Part shown: positions 17,132-27,238 of the stretch, piece by piece | Numbering within the stretch: position 1 is the stretch's first letter | Layout: each line of letters begins with the position of its first letter | Assembly: GCA_945883505.1 (NCBI GenBank) | Contig: CAMCXL010000007.1 | Coordinates: 1-64,000, forward strand | Direction: 5' to 3' | Length of the DNA: 64,000 nt | Source: Rhodoluna limnophila | Lineage (GTDB): Bacteria; Actinomycetota; Actinomycetes; Actinomycetales; Microbacteriaceae | The notes under the pieces: generated by a model | Databases searched by the model: none | What the model was told of the DNA's origin: nothing | What the model saw: only the letters and a program-made list of their open reading frames with translations | Position numbers and translations under genes: made by a program

Positions 17132-18424
17132 ATGAAGCCCATCAAAGTTGTATTTCTAGGACTTTACTTCGAGTCCTGGGATGCCCTGGACGAGATCTAC
17201 CAAAAGATGGTCAAGGACCCCCGCTTTGAACCGGTTGTTGTCTCCATGCCCAGAAAGCTAACTGGGCAACTGGCCTATGCCCAAGAAGACAAGTCCCATG
17301 ACTTCTTTGAATCCCGTGGGATACCCCATGTTCGTCTAAACACCGGTGGTTCGGGAAGCCAAAACCAAGATGGGCTGAAGGTCTTGAAGGATCTTGCACC
17401 GGACTATGTGTTTGTGAACTACCCGTGGCAAAGAAACTACCAACCGGCGGTTCGTTTCGACCAGCTGGCCGATTTCACACGTCTTGCCTACGTGCCTTAT
17501 TTCTCACTGGTCATGGTCGATGAACCAGATGACGAGCCAGGTGGTGGCCAAGCGGGTTCCTTGGTTGCAACACACATCTATAAACAGCGACTCCACCAAC
17601 TTGCATCACTTATCTTTACCCAAGACAAGAATGTCTTGGAAGCCTATGGACAAACCGAACGAGGTAATTCCTACGTTCACTTCCTTGGTTCACCCAAGAT
17701 AGATGCTTTGCGCAAAGATGCCCTCGAAGGCAAGGCAAGTTGGCCAATAAAGGGTTCTGGATACAGGGTGGTGTGGGCACCACACCACTCCTATTCCCCT
17801 CATTGGCTCAACTTCGGTGTCTTTGCCAGAATCAAAGATCAGATGCTGGATTTTGCTAAGCAAAATCCAGACATCCAGATTGTTTTGCGTCCACACCCAT
17901 TCCTCTGGGGAACACTCACCGATCGAAAAGTAGTTTCAGAGCAAGAATTGAGCACTTGGCGAAGTGCGTGGGACGAGTTAGATAACACATCTGTTGACGA
18001 AGATGGCTCTTACGCTGAACTGTTTCTTGCAACTGATGTTCTTGTGACAGATGGAATCTCTTTCTTGGGTGAGTACCCATTGATTGCAGGCAAGCCAACT
18101 GTCTTTTTCGAAAACGATGGTCACTGGCAGTTCACCGCAACAGGTGAACTTGCTGCAAATGCATCGGTAAGGGTGAAAAGCTTTGCTGAACTTGAAAAGG
18201 CAATTCACGATTCAAGAGCAAATGGAGTTCCTGATCGATCTTCAGAGATTCAAAAACTAATCGAAGCTAGCTCGCCATATCCTGGTGAGTCAGCTGCCAA
18301 GATCATCGAGCAAGTCTTTGAAGATTTTGCGGGGCCCGAAGGGCCCTCGCCTCTGGTTGATAAAACCAAACTCAAAGAGCTGCCCTGGGAGTTGGTCCCA
18401 GGACGCGAACCCTTCGAGGACTAA
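17132..18424 (+). CDS. CDP-glycerol glycerophosphotransferase-like (TagB/TagF-type) protein
   Basis: A GT-B-like transferase of 430 residues. The N-terminal half starts KVVFLGLYFESWDALDEIY. The C-terminal half has the features of the glycerophosphotransferase family: VVWAPHHSYSPHWL, VLRPHPFLWGTL and the nucleotide-side block LVTDGISFLGEYPLIAGKPTVFF. It probably transfers an alcohol phosphate or sugar to a cell-wall polymer, but the substrate cannot be told, and a teichoic-acid role is not proven. The ATG has TAGGTT six bases upstream, so it is likely leaderless. It is divergent from the sigma factor gene and converges with the DUF3048 lipoprotein gene. Confidence 0.6.
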   Translation: MKPIKVVFLGLYFESWDALDEIYQKMVKDPRFEPVVVSMPRKLTGQLAYAQEDKSHDFFESRGIPHVRLNTGGSGSQNQDGLKVLKDLAPDYVFVNYPWQRNYQPAVRFDQLADFTRLAYVPYFSLVMVDEPDDEPGGGQAGSLVATHIYKQRLHQLASLIFTQDKNVLEAYGQTERGNSYVHFLGSPKIDALRKDALEGKASWPIKGSGYRVVWAPHHSYSPHWLNFGVFARIKDQMLDFAKQNPDIQIVLRPHPFLWGTLTDRKVVSEQELSTWRSAWDELDNTSVDEDGSYAELFLATDVLVTDGISFLGEYPLIAGKPTVFFENDGHWQFTATGELAANASVRVKSFAELEKAIHDSRANGVPDRSSEIQKLIEASSPYPGESAAKIIEQVFEDFAGPEGPSPLVDKTKLKELPWELVPGREPFED

Positions 18425-18431
18425 AGTCCGA

Positions 18432-19535
18432 TTACTCGGCTGGTGTCTCGGCAGGTGCTGGAGTAGCAGCCTGAGGGCTCTTTATCGTGATGGATCCGTT
18501 GGTTGGCATTAGCTCCACCCAGGTGTTGCCGGGGGCAAGTTTGATTGGAGCTCCCGCTTCATCGGTCAACGTGATTGAACCGGTTTGAGTGGCCTTGGAC
18601 CAGGTTCCCTTGATGCGTTTGCCATCAACAAAGACCCAGGCTGTTCCTGAGTCAATCAAAACTGTCCTTGGAATGAATCCATAGCGACCATCTTTGAAGC
18701 TGGTGTCTATCTTTACCTTCAGAACAACTACGTTCTTAGCTTTGACCTGCTCGTTAGTTGCCCCATCAAGATGGGCTGCGCCATCTTGTTCACGAACCAT
18801 GTTCCCTGCGCCATCTCCTTCCCAGTAGCTAACCGCTCCCGGGTACTTGATGGTGACGTGGGTTGTTGCAGCACCTGCATCTGTTGATGCAGGTTCGTAA
18901 GTCTCGCTCGCTGCATCAAATAAAGCAAAGTCAAAGACCTTGCCGGGGGCCGCCTTGTCCAGGTGTTGGGACTGCAACAGTGCCATGTCAACGATGACGT
19001 TGTGTGGGGCTGGCTTTGAAGAAGATCTGGAGAAAGATCCCTTGTCTGCTCCCTGCTCAGAAGTTTCACTGGCCATGTAAACACCTAGGTCGTTTACTGC
19101 CTTCACAAACGGAGCTTGTCCTCCCGAGAAGCAAAAGATTCCACCGATCGGTGCAACCGTGTCTGCATCCATCGGACGAACTGAGCGAACCGGTCCAACT
19201 TGGTCCACGGGTTGTGATTGCCAGACTCCAACGAGTCTTGTGACACCGCCTTCAACCTGTTGAACAAAGACCATGTCTGCTTTGTTCAGGTTGTATTGAG
19301 GCCTCGCTGCAAAAACGTTATCGATCTTGCAAGAAACAGCCGGAGCTGAAAAGGTTTCTGTTCCCGCAGCACCTTCTTCGAAGGTGATGCCAGTCAGAGG
19401 GGCAGAGACAAAGACCTTTGGCTCTGGCGTTGGTTCTTCTGTTGCTGCTGGATCAACTCTTGGCTCAGCACACCCGGCAAGAACTAGGACTGCAGCGGAC
19501 AGGATTGCAAGGGCACTTAGGCTTTTGATTTTCAC
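18432..19535 (-). CDS. DUF3048 domain lipoprotein
   Basis: A membrane-attached lipoprotein of 367 residues. A signal sequence with lipobox LAGC gives a predicted lipidated cysteine at about residue 21. A short charged linker follows, then a DUF3048 (YerB-like) domain: KIDNVFAARPQYNLNKADMVF, EGGVTRLVGVWQ and VGPVRSVRPMD. The function of YerB-like proteins is not established. A proline/alanine tail ends the protein. The start is GTG, 20 nt after gabD on the same strand, so the two may share a transcript. Confidence 0.85.
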   Translation of the reverse strand: MKIKSLSALAILSAAVLVLAGCAEPRVDPAATEEPTPEPKVFVSAPLTGITFEEGAAGTETFSAPAVSCKIDNVFAARPQYNLNKADMVFVQQVEGGVTRLVGVWQSQPVDQVGPVRSVRPMDADTVAPIGGIFCFSGGQAPFVKAVNDLGVYMASETSEQGADKGSFSRSSSKPAPHNVIVDMALLQSQHLDKAAPGKVFDFALFDAASETYEPASTDAGAATTHVTIKYPGAVSYWEGDGAGNMVREQDGAAHLDGATNEQVKAKNVVVLKVKIDTSFKDGRYGFIPRTVLIDSGTAWVFVDGKRIKGTWSKATQTGSITLTDEAGAPIKLAPGNTWVELMPTNGSITIKSPQAATPAPAETPAE

Positions 19536-19555
19536 TTGTCTATTGTGTGCCCTGA

Positions 19556-21034
19556 TTAGCCAATCATCGGGTCAGCAATGCCGACATAAACAGTTTCTAG
19601 GAATTCTTCAATTCCCTCAAAGCCGCCCTCGCGGCCAAGTCCGGAGGACTTGACCCCTCCAAAAGGGGCGGCTGGGTTTGAGATAACCCCTGCGTTCAGG
19701 CCAAACATTCCAACCTCGAGGCGCTCAGCCAAGCGAAGACCTCTGTTTAGGTTCTCTGTAAAGGCGTAAGCAATCAGACCGTATTCGGTCGAGTTAGCTA
19801 AGGCCACCGCTTCATCCTCTGTCTTAAAGGTAATCACGGGGGCAACCGGCCCAAAGATCTCTTCCTTGAGAATTTCGGCGTTGGCTGGAACATTCGCCAA
19901 AACCGTTGGCGGGTAGAAATAACCATCGCCTGATGGGACTTCTCCACCGGTTAAAACCTTGGCTCCCTTGGAAACCGCATCGGCCACCAGTGCGTGCACA
20001 CCAGTTCTGCTCTTTTCGTCAATCAGCGGTCCAACGTTGGCACCTTCTTCGGTGCCGCGAGATACCTTAAGAGCTGCCATCTTGGCAGCGAACTTCTTGG
20101 AAAACTCTTCCGCGATGCTCTCGTGAACAATAAACCTGTTGGCTGCGGTGCAGGCCTCTCCCATGTTGCGAAGCTTGGCAAGCATCGCTCCATCAACTGC
20201 CTTATCCAGATCGGCATCCTCGAACACCAGGAACGGTGCGTTGCCGCCAAGCTCCATCGAAATGCGCAGGACTCGATCGGCGGAGTCTGCAATCAGTCTT
20301 CTTCCAACACCGGTGGAACCGGTGAAGGAAAGTTTTCTTAGTCGCTCATCCTTGATGATTGGTCCTGTGACATCGCCGGCACGGGTAGTTTGAATGACGT
20401 TTACTACACCCTTTGGAACACCAACTTCTTCCAACACCTTCACAAACAACATTGAGGTCAGGGGTGTAAGCGCAGCTGGCTTTAGCACCATGGTGCAGCC
20501 AGCTGCGATGGCTGGCGCCATCTTTCTGGTTGCCATGGCCAATGGAAAATTCCACGGGGTAATAAACAGTGATGGTCCAACCGGACGCTTCAAAACCATG
20601 ATTCGGTTTTTGCCATCGGGTGCTGTTCCATAGCGACCGGTAATTCTTGGAGCCTCTTCTGAGAACCAACGCAGAAACTCAGCTCCGTAAGCAACTTCTC
20701 CACGGGCTTCAGATACTGCCTTACCCATCTCAAGGGACATCAAGAGTGCAAACTCATCGGCCATGGCCGTGACTTTCTCGAAGGCAGCTCTAAGAATTTC
20801 TGCTCGCTCACGAGGAGCGGTCTTAGCCCAAGCTGCCTGAGCATTATGGGCAGCCTCGATAGCTGCCATGCCGTCTTCTGGGGCGGCATCAGCTATTGAG
20901 ACCAGGACCTTGCCGGTGGCAGGGTCAATCACATCTAAAGTCTTTTTGTCGGCAGCGTCTTTCCACTCACCGTTTATGTATATCCCCTTTGGGACCATAT
21001 CCAAAACGCGCTTTTCATCGGCTGCTGAAAACAT
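19556..21034 (-). CDS. gabD: NAD(P)-dependent succinate-semialdehyde dehydrogenase
   Basis: An aldehyde dehydrogenase superfamily enzyme, 492 residues. It shows the nucleotide-fold residues FITPWNFPLAM, the glycine motif SFTGSTGVGRRL, the catalytic glutamate in MELGGNAPFLV and the catalytic cysteine in GEACTAANRF. The GabD type is supported by overall similarity (YINGEWKDA, IKDERLRKLSFTGST), and it would feed succinate into the TCA cycle from GABA or 2-oxoglutarate-derived semialdehyde. Other short-chain semialdehydes remain possible. AAGGA lies upstream of the ATG. Confidence 0.88.
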   Translation of the reverse strand: MFSAADEKRVLDMVPKGIYINGEWKDAADKKTLDVIDPATGKVLVSIADAAPEDGMAAIEAAHNAQAAWAKTAPRERAEILRAAFEKVTAMADEFALLMSLEMGKAVSEARGEVAYGAEFLRWFSEEAPRITGRYGTAPDGKNRIMVLKRPVGPSLFITPWNFPLAMATRKMAPAIAAGCTMVLKPAALTPLTSMLFVKVLEEVGVPKGVVNVIQTTRAGDVTGPIIKDERLRKLSFTGSTGVGRRLIADSADRVLRISMELGGNAPFLVFEDADLDKAVDGAMLAKLRNMGEACTAANRFIVHESIAEEFSKKFAAKMAALKVSRGTEEGANVGPLIDEKSRTGVHALVADAVSKGAKVLTGGEVPSGDGYFYPPTVLANVPANAEILKEEIFGPVAPVITFKTEDEAVALANSTEYGLIAYAFTENLNRGLRLAERLEVGMFGLNAGVISNPAAPFGGVKSSGLGREGGFEGIEEFLETVYVGIADPMIG

Positions 21035-21143
21035 TTAGCACTTTCCTTAAGGGGTCTAATCGAGCTTCGGTGCCCTCGGCAATTCTAATTCACCGGGGCT
21101 TCCGGGTGAGAGCCCAGGCCTTGCGCGGGAACAGATAAGAAAA

Positions 21144-21169
21144 GAACCGGGGCCGATTGGCCCCGGTTC
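21144..21169 (-). terminator. Rho-independent terminator of the rplK-rplA operon
   Basis: An 11-bp stem (GAACCGGGGCC/GGCCCCGGTTC) with a GATT loop is followed on the minus strand by a T-rich tract (TTTTCTT). It lies about 40 nt after the rplA stop codon. Confidence 0.9.
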
Positions 21170-21211
21170 CTTGCAATTCTTAGTTTCTTTTTTAGTCGAC
21201 TGTCTCTAGTT

Positions 21212-21907
21212 TTAGACCTTCGCAACCGTGGTATCAAGCAAGACGCCAGGACCAAAGGTTGTTGAAACAGCAGCCTTGATCATGTACTTACCCTTTGAGC
21301 TAGATGGCTTGAGACGGTGGATTTCATCCAAAGCAGCAGCCAAGTTTTCCTGGAGCTGGGAAGCTGAGAAGGAAGCCTTGCCGATGATGAAGTGTAGGTT
21401 TGACTGCTTGTCGATACGGAACTCGATTTTTCCGCCCTTAATATCGCTCACTGCCTTGGCAACATCCGGGGTCACGGTTCCGGTCTTTGGGTTTGGCATT
21501 AGGTTTCGAGGTCCTAGGACCTTTCCAAGACGACCGACCTTACCCATTAGTTCTGGTGTGGAAACTGCCGAGTCGAAATCGACCCATCCGGCGGCAACCT
21601 TTTCGATTAATTCATCGCCACCGACTTCGTCGGCTCCGGCTGCCTTAGCAGCGTCAGCTGCTGGGCCGGTTGCGAACACGATTACTCGGGCGGTCTTACC
21701 GGTTCCGTGAGGAAGGGAGACAGTTCCACGAATCATCTGGTCGGCTTTGCGAGGGTCAACTCCTAGCTTGACGGCAACCTCGATGGTTGAGTCAAACTTC
21801 TTGGATCCGGTCTCGCGAACCAAGGCCACGGCCTCGGCTGGAAGGTAGTACTTACCCTCGGTGATCTTTGCAGCGGCTTCGTTGTAAGCCCTTGAGCGTT
21901 TTGGCAT
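21212..21907 (-). CDS. rplA: 50S ribosomal protein L1 (uL1)
   Basis: The L1-stalk ribosomal protein, which also binds its own mRNA in many bacteria. The ATG at 21907 gives 231 residues starting [15 protein letters not shown], with AAGGA upstream; a longer frame upstream is not supported. Conserved parts are [16 protein letters not shown] and the RNA-binding [15 protein letters not shown]. It follows rplK after about 150 bp without a terminator and is closed by a hairpin. Confidence 0.97.
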   Translation of the reverse strand: MPKRSRAYNEAAAKITEGKYYLPAEAVALVRETGSKKFDSTIEVAVKLGVDPRKADQMIRGTVSLPHGTGKTARVIVFATGPAADAAKAAGADEVGGDELIEKVAAGWVDFDSAVSTPELMGKVGRLGKVLGPRNLMPNPKTGTVTPDVAKAVSDIKGGKIEFRIDKQSNLHFIIGKASFSASQLQENLAAALDEIHRLKPSSSKGKYMIKAAVSTTFGPGVLLDTTVAKV

Positions 21908-22060
21908 AGCTGTTATTCCTTTTCTGGTCACAGTTGTGGTTAGACGAACCTCGCTTGGTTCTCCCACGACTTCTTTAGTTGTATTTGGTGCTGTACTTCT
22001 TTACTGCCTTTGAATCTCTACTTCTTGGTTGCTTTTGTTGCTTTGGTAAAACCTTGTGCT

Positions 22061-22492
22061 TTACGCGTCTACGGTGATTCCCATGGAGCGAGCGGTTCCA
22101 GCGATGATTTTGGCTGCTGCCTCGACGTCGTTGGCGTTCAGGTCTGCCATCTTGGTCTCAGCGATCTTGATTAGCTGCTCGCGAGAAAGGTGGGCAACCT
22201 TGTCGGTGTGAGGGGTTGATGAACCCTTGGCTACTCCTGCTGCCTTCTTGATTAGCTCGGCTGCTGGAGGAGTCTTCAGAATGAAGGTGAAGGAACGGTC
22301 TTCGTAGACGGTGATCTCAACCGGGACTACGTTGCCCTTTTGGTCGTTGGTCGCGTTGTTGTACGCGGTGCAGAACTCCATGATGTTTACACCGTGCTGA
22401 CCCAAGGCAGGACCAATCGGTGGCGCTGGGTTAGCAGCTCCAGCTTGGATCTGTAGCTTGATGAGTCCGGTGACTTTCTTCTTGGGTGCCAT
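22061..22492 (-). CDS. rplK: 50S ribosomal protein L11 (uL11)
   Basis: An L11 protein of 143 residues, full length. It has the typical [26 protein letters not shown]-terminal region, which is bound by thiopeptides, and the C-terminal [12 protein letters not shown] that binds 23S rRNA. A GGA-type ribosome site lies upstream. It lies between nusG and rplA, the usual order. Confidence 0.98.
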   Translation of the reverse strand: MAPKKKVTGLIKLQIQAGAANPAPPIGPALGQHGVNIMEFCTAYNNATNDQKGNVVPVEITVYEDRSFTFILKTPPAAELIKKAAGVAKGSSTPHTDKVAHLSREQLIKIAETKMADLNANDVEAAAKIIAGTARSMGITVDA

Positions 22493-22531
22493 TTCTTCTT
22501 TTCCTTTTGTTGGTTAGGTTTGTGAAAATCT

Positions 22532-23518
22532 TTAGTTCAGTGGTCCGACCTGCTCGAAGCCTAGCTCCACAGGAGTTTCGCGCTCAAACAGAGAAACAAG
22601 TACGGTGAGCTTGCCCGACTCAGGCTTAATCTCAGAGATAGTTCCAGGAAGACCTGCGAAGGAACCATCCTTGATCATGATTGATTCGCCAACCTTGAAG
22701 TCGATGTTGATTGGAACAGCCCTTGCCTTGCCCTTGACCATCTGGCTGCCCTTGGCAGCTGTCTTTGCGGCAGCTTCTTCAGGAAGAACGTAGAGCGACT
22801 TCAGCATCTCGAATGCTTCGTCTGGTCGAAGTGGAGTTGGGTTCTGAGAGTTTCCAACAAAGCCAGTCACGGCTGGAGTGTGACGAACCAGTGACCAGGA
22901 CTCTTCGGTCATGTCCATACGGACTAGAACGTATCCAGGGATACGGACCTTAGAGACCAATTTTCTTTGACCATTCTTGATCTCGATGGTGTCTTCCATC
23001 GGAACCTCGATCTGGAAGATCTGGTCGCCACCTTCGATGGCGAGCTTTCTGTTCTCGATGTTCTGCTTCACACGCTTTTCGTAGCCTGCGTAGGAGTGAA
23101 CAACAAACCATTTACCGCTCTGAGCCCGAAGCTCAGCGCGGAAGACCCGGTACGGGTCTTCTTCGACTGCTTCGGCGCCATCAACAACTGCTTCTTCAGA
23201 AACTGGTTCTGCAGAGACTGTTTCTTCAGAAACTGCCTCGTTGGCGGCTTCGGTTGCTTCGTTGCTGCCACCCTCGGAAACCATCGCCTTGCCGGCGGTT
23301 GTTTCTTCGGATAAAACGCCAAGGGTCTTTTCTTCAGCTTCGGCAGCTGGGGTTGACTCAGCTGATTCTCCGAAGGTTGGGGAAACTACCTGTGACTCGG
23401 GAGCTGCAACGGCGATGACTTCTTCAACTGCTGAAAACGCAGCAGCTGGAATATCGGCAGTGTCAACTGGAGCCTGAGTTGTCTCTGGCTCTAGTTCGGT
23501 CTGTTCGATCTCGCTCAA
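22532..23518 (-). CDS. nusG: Transcription termination/antitermination protein NusG with acidic N-terminal extension
   Basis: NusG binds RNA polymerase and links it to ribosomes and Rho. Of 328 residues, the last 190 or so are the conserved NGN domain ([19 protein letters not shown]) and KOW domain ([19 protein letters not shown]). The first 130 residues are an unusually long acidic extension rich in E, A, S and V with repeated [11 protein letters not shown]-type units. Some extension is normal in actinobacteria. The start is TTG with AGGA eight bases upstream. It lies 32 nt after secE. Confidence 0.96.
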   Translation of the reverse strand: MSEIEQTELEPETTQAPVDTADIPAAAFSAVEEVIAVAAPESQVVSPTFGESAESTPAAEAEEKTLGVLSEETTAGKAMVSEGGSNEATEAANEAVSEETVSAEPVSEEAVVDGAEAVEEDPYRVFRAELRAQSGKWFVVHSYAGYEKRVKQNIENRKLAIEGGDQIFQIEVPMEDTIEIKNGQRKLVSKVRIPGYVLVRMDMTEESWSLVRHTPAVTGFVGNSQNPTPLRPDEAFEMLKSLYVLPEEAAAKTAAKGSQMVKGKARAVPINIDFKVGESIMIKDGSFAGLPGTISEIKPESGKLTVLVSLFERETPVELGFEQVGPLN

Positions 23519-23550
23519 GTGAAGGTTCCTGTTCTTGGTTGTTATAAAAA

Positions 23551-23817
23551 TTAGCTAGTTGGGGTGAAGACGAAGGTCACGGCGTTATAAAACAAAAAGT
23601 CCAGTCCGGAAAGAATTAGCATCACTAGGACCACGAAGGCTAGGACGACACCGGTGTAGTTGAGAAGTTCTTTGTAGGTAGGCTTGGTGACTTTGCGAAG
23701 TTCAGCGTAAACCTGTTTGATGAACAGCACGCCGCGGCCAAAGATGTTTCGGGTAGCAGCGCGATCTGCCTTGGCCTTTTCGACCAAGTCATCGGTTGGC
23801 TGAAGCTCTTCTGCCAT
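23551..23817 (-). CDS. secE: Preprotein translocase subunit SecE
   Basis: The single-span essential subunit of the SecYEG channel, 88 residues. A charged N-terminus leads to the amphipathic segment [22 protein letters not shown] and one transmembrane helix ([20 protein letters not shown]). Position between tRNA-Trp and nusG is the standard bacterial arrangement. Confidence 0.96.
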   Translation of the reverse strand: MAEELQPTDDLVEKAKADRAATRNIFGRGVLFIKQVYAELRKVTKPTYKELLNYTGVVLAFVVLVMLILSGLDFLFYNAVTFVFTPTS

Positions 23818-23845
23818 GTGACTTCACTTCTTTCTTCCTCGTTTG

Positions 23846-23918
23846 CAGGGCGGACAGGACTCGAACCTGCAACCTGCGGTTTTGGAGACCGCTGCTCTAC
23901 CAATTGAGCCACCGCCCT
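23846..23918 (-). tRNA. tRNA-Trp (anticodon CCA)
   Basis: The acceptor stem AGGGCGG/CCGCCCT, D arm, anticodon loop CTCCAAA (anticodon CCA) and T loop GGTTCGAGTCC are all present. The 3' CCA is not encoded. It lies directly upstream of secE, as in most actinobacteria. Confidence 0.96.
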
Positions 23919-24094
23919 TTAGGGGCTAAACAGCTTTAGTTGACCACCGGACAAAAGACACACTTCTAGATTGAATCTAAATATGGATAATTTGCCAGAT
24001 TAGGCTTTCCGCAGCTGTCAACTACTGTGTTCTACTCTAATCCGCTTGCCCTTGGATTGCAAAGGGCCATATCGCCCCCGATAGGCTAGTAATC

Positions 24095-25291
24095 GTGAGC
24101 CACCCCAGAATCTCTAAGCGAATCGCCTCAATCGCCGAGTCCGCAACCCTAAAGGTCGACGCCAAGGCCAAGGCCTTACAGGCCGAAGGCAAAAAGGTAA
24201 TTAGCTACGCAGCCGGAGAGCCTGATTTTCCCACTCCCGCTCACATCGTCGAAGCTGCAGTTTTGGCAGCCAAAGACCCTAAGAACCACCGCTATACGCC
24301 AGCTATTGGTTTACCGGAGCTTCGTGAGGCCATCGCCAAAAAGACTTTGGCTGACTCCGGAACCGAGATCACTTCGTCTCAGGTAGTTGTAACAAACGGT
24401 GGCAAGCAAGCGGTCTATCAAGCCTTCGCTGTTTTGCTAGATCCAGGCGATGAGGTCATACTTCCTTCTCCTTACTGGACTACATATCCCGAAGCAATCG
24501 CACTTGCCGGAGGCAAGTCCGTTGAGGTCTTCGCTGGAAGCGACCAAGGCTATATGGTCACAGTCGAGCAGCTAGAAAAAGCTCGAACTGAAAAAACCAA
24601 GGCGATGCTTTTTTGCTCCCCGTCTAACCCAACCGGAGCTGTTTACTCCAAACAGCAAGTCAAGGAAATTGGTGAGTGGGCACTAAGCCACGGCATCTGG
24701 ATTGTCTCTGACGAGATCTACCAGAACTTGACCTATGAAGGCGAAAAGGCGTACTCGATCACCGAGGTAGTTCCCAAGATGAAGGATTTAACCATCATGG
24801 TCAACGGAGTTGCCAAGTCTTTCGCGATGACCGGTTGGCGAGTTGGCTGGATGGCGGGACCGGTCGACGCCATGAAGGCAGCGGCCAACCTCCAGTCACA
24901 CCTGTCGTCGAATGTGAACAACATCGCTCAGCGCGCTGCTCTTGCAGCGCTAACTGGACCGCAAGATGAGATAAAAGGAATGCTCGAGGCTTTTGATCGC
25001 CGGAGGCACCTAGCGGTTTCTGAGCTTTCTCAGATCAAAGGCTGGCTAGCTCCAATGCCAGAAGGTGCCTTCTATGTTTACTCGGACGTTCGCGGCTTAC
25101 TTGGGAAAGAGTGGGGTGGGAAGCTAATCAACACTTCGTTGGAGCTTTGCGATTACATCCTGGAAGCTGCCGAAGTTGCCTTAGTTCCTGGAGAAGCCTT
25201 TGGTCCATCCGGTTATGTTCGAATGAGCTACGCGCTCAGCGACGAGCAAATTGTTGAGGGTATTCAAAGACTAAAAAAGCTCTTCAACTAG
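24095..25291 (+). CDS. Aspartate aminotransferase (class I/II PLP)
   Basis: A transaminase of 398 residues converting aspartate and 2-oxoglutarate to oxaloacetate and glutamate (AspC/AatA type). Landmarks are [10 protein letters not shown] near residues 39-48, [21 protein letters not shown], and the PLP lysine in [16 protein letters not shown]. The C-terminal arginine is in GYVRMSYA. The start is GTG; TAGGCT seven bases upstream and no ribosome site suggest a leaderless mRNA. It is divergent from tRNA-Trp and converges with murB. Confidence 0.92.
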   Translation: MSHPRISKRIASIAESATLKVDAKAKALQAEGKKVISYAAGEPDFPTPAHIVEAAVLAAKDPKNHRYTPAIGLPELREAIAKKTLADSGTEITSSQVVVTNGGKQAVYQAFAVLLDPGDEVILPSPYWTTYPEAIALAGGKSVEVFAGSDQGYMVTVEQLEKARTEKTKAMLFCSPSNPTGAVYSKQQVKEIGEWALSHGIWIVSDEIYQNLTYEGEKAYSITEVVPKMKDLTIMVNGVAKSFAMTGWRVGWMAGPVDAMKAAANLQSHLSSNVNNIAQRAALAALTGPQDEIKGMLEAFDRRRHLAVSELSQIKGWLAPMPEGAFYVYSDVRGLLGKEWGGKLINTSLELCDYILEAAEVALVPGEAFGPSGYVRMSYALSDEQIVEGIQRLKKLFN

Positions 25292-25318
25292 TTCTTTCAA
25301 AACCAGCTTCTTAAAAAA

Positions 25319-26353
25319 CTAGTTTCTAAAGCCAATCAGGTTTGGCTCCGGCACCAGATTGATTCCAAACTTCGCCGCTACACGTTCTTGAATGAATCTG
25401 GCAAGCTCGGCAATCTGCTCCCCCGTTGCACCGCCTTTATTGACAATTGCCAGAGCGTGCTTCGAAGAAATAGCTGCGTGGGATCCGGGAAGTGAAAAGT
25501 CTTTGCCGATTCCGGCTTGTTCGATAAGCCAAGCAGCACTCAGCTTCACGGTTAGTCCGTCGTCTTCCTGGGTTTCCCACCTCGGGGCATCGGAAGAAAT
25601 GGTTCTTGCGAAGCTGTCGCTAACAATCGGATTGGTGAAAAAGCTGCCACAACTAACCGAGTTTGGATCATTTGGATCAAGTACCATGCCCTTAGCGGCA
25701 CGGAGCTTCAAAACAGCATCTCGCAGATCAGTGAGTTTGACGTGCTCGCCCATCTGCGAGTTGAGTGCTCCGGCAATTTGGCCGGAGTAAAGCGGGCGAG
25801 AAAGACCCTCTAGATCAATTAGTTCCAGTTCAATCCAGGTGATGATGCCGGCCCTGCCGCGCTTTATTGCACTATCGCGATAGCCAAACTTCAAATCCTT
25901 GGGCTCAAGAATTACAAGCTCTCCTGATTCGTAATCTAGAAACTCAGCCCGCAAGAAAACATCGCTTAGCTCTTGGCCGTAGGCACCGATGTTTTGAACT
26001 GGAGCAGCGCCGCAGGTTCCAGGAATTCCACTCATGCCCTCAATGCCGGCAAGTCCTTCCGAGACGGCTTCGGCGACCAATTCATCCCAGTCCACCCCGG
26101 CAGGTATTTTCCAAACCTGTTTGGCTTGAAGAACTTGTTTTTCAATTCCGGTTGTCTCAACCTTCAGAACATGAAGGCTTGAAATATCAGCTCCGAAAAC
26201 ACAGTTAGTTCCACCGCCTAGGACCATCCAGTTCTCACCGGTTGCCCATATTGATTTTGCAGCGGTAATCAATTCTTCGCGGGTGCTGCATCTTGTGATG
26301 CTGGCAGGCACCCCGCCTACCCGCATGGATGTGAGCTCGGAAAGCGCCTGCAT
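25319..26353 (-). CDS. murB: UDP-N-acetylenolpyruvoylglucosamine reductase
   Basis: An FAD enzyme of peptidoglycan precursor synthesis that reduces UDP-GlcNAc-enolpyruvate with NADPH to UDP-MurNAc. The 344 residues contain the FAD loop MVLGGGTNCVFG, GIEGMSGIPGTCGAAPVQNIGAYG, and the active-site serine block SCGSFFTNP. The start codon overlaps the stop codon of the upstream MaoC gene (TAATG), indicating translational coupling. Confidence 0.96.
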   Translation of the reverse strand: MQALSELTSMRVGGVPASITRCSTREELITAAKSIWATGENWMVLGGGTNCVFGADISSLHVLKVETTGIEKQVLQAKQVWKIPAGVDWDELVAEAVSEGLAGIEGMSGIPGTCGAAPVQNIGAYGQELSDVFLRAEFLDYESGELVILEPKDLKFGYRDSAIKRGRAGIITWIELELIDLEGLSRPLYSGQIAGALNSQMGEHVKLTDLRDAVLKLRAAKGMVLDPNDPNSVSCGSFFTNPIVSDSFARTISSDAPRWETQEDDGLTVKLSAAWLIEQAGIGKDFSLPGSHAAISSKHALAIVNKGGATGEQIAELARFIQERVAAKFGINLVPEPNLIGFRN

Positions 26354-26766
26354 TAGATCTTCACCCTTACCTGAGCTTTGCCAAGAACCGTAAGTTCAGC
26401 TGCAACTGCGGTCAAATCAATCCGTGCGCTTTTGCCATCCTCGGCTATTTCAATTACCTTGGCTGAAACTGTTACAGTTGCACCGTCCTTGGCATCAACC
26501 AGCACTGGTTTTGTAAAGCGGACCTGGTAGTCAAGAATTTTCCCTGACCCTCCAACAAAATCGACCACCACCTGAACAGCTAACCCCATGGTTAGCATGC
26601 CGTGAGCTAGCACGCCAGGAAGACCAACTTTTTGTGCAAAATCATCGCGGTAGTGAATCGGGTTGAAATCCCCCGAGGCTCCGGCGTAGCGAACCAGTGA
26701 ATCGCGAGTGATCCTAAACTCCCTGGCTGGAAGCTCCTGGCCGATAGTTAGCTTTTGCTCGCTCAT
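26353..26766 (-). CDS. MaoC family (R)-hydratase/dehydratase, HadB-like
   Basis: A hot-dog fold dehydratase of 137 residues. The hydratase motif (YAGASGDFNPIHYRDDFA, with catalytic D and H) and LAHGMLTMG are present. In mycobacteria the equivalent HadB works with HadA in fatty-acid elongation; that role is inferred here from the adjacent HadA-like gene. It overlaps the upstream gene by ATGA and murB by TAATG. Confidence 0.85.
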   Translation of the reverse strand: MSEQKLTIGQELPAREFRITRDSLVRYAGASGDFNPIHYRDDFAQKVGLPGVLAHGMLTMGLAVQVVVDFVGGSGKILDYQVRFTKPVLVDAKDGATVTVSAKVIEIAEDGKSARIDLTAVAAELTVLGKAQVRVKI

Positions 26767-27206
26767 GAATCACCTCTTACTACGAGGGTTGAGATTGCTG
26801 TGCAAACAAGAGCATCGCTTCCGTCAAAAATTGCAGTCTCGAAAGAGACCATGTGGTTTCCGGCAAGTGTCTTCACACTTGCCACCTTCAGCTCGCTTAC
26901 TAGCTCATCTCCTGCAACAATTGGGCGCTCATGGATGAATCTCTGGTCGCCGTGCACCACACGGCTAAAGTCAATTGCTGCTTCCTTATCTGCCAAAACG
27001 GTAGTTAGCGAGCGCTCTTGGATCACAACCGCAAAGGTTGGCGGAGCGATTAGGTCTTTATATCCAAGAGCTTTGGCCGCCTCGATATCGTGGTTCGCTG
27101 GGTCTTCTGAGAACACAGCCTTGGCGAACTCGCGAATCTTTTCGCGACCGACTAGATAAGAAGAGGTACGGGGGTAGATTTTTCCCTCGATTTGTGGATT
27201 TACCAT
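26763..27206 (-). CDS. FAS1-like/MaoC N-terminal dehydratase, HadA-like
   Basis: A hot-dog protein of 147 residues, with the FAS1-like dehydratase domain pattern (YLVGREKIREFAKAVFSEDP, FAVVIQERSL, VVHGDQRFIHERPI). It likely forms a heterodimer with the HadB-like product of the next gene. TACAGT six bases before the ATG suggests a leaderless start; read-through from tRNA-Met is also possible. Mycobacteria have rpmG between this gene and tRNA-Met; here there is no space for it. Confidence 0.82.
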   Translation of the reverse strand: MVNPQIEGKIYPRTSSYLVGREKIREFAKAVFSEDPANHDIEAAKALGYKDLIAPPTFAVVIQERSLTTVLADKEAAIDFSRVVHGDQRFIHERPIVAGDELVSELKVASVKTLAGNHMVSFETAIFDGSDALVCTAISTLVVRGDS

Positions 27207-27238
27207 TACTCAACTGTATAGAGCGTTGCAGGAGATTT

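Noticed and set aside
23640-23912. Open frame crossing tRNA-Trp and secE
   Set aside because: It reads through a clear tRNA and an out-of-frame secE.
27207-27238. Space for rpmG between tRNA-Met and the HadA-like gene
   Set aside because: Only 32 bp are present, too short for the ribosomal protein found here in mycobacteria; it must be elsewhere.
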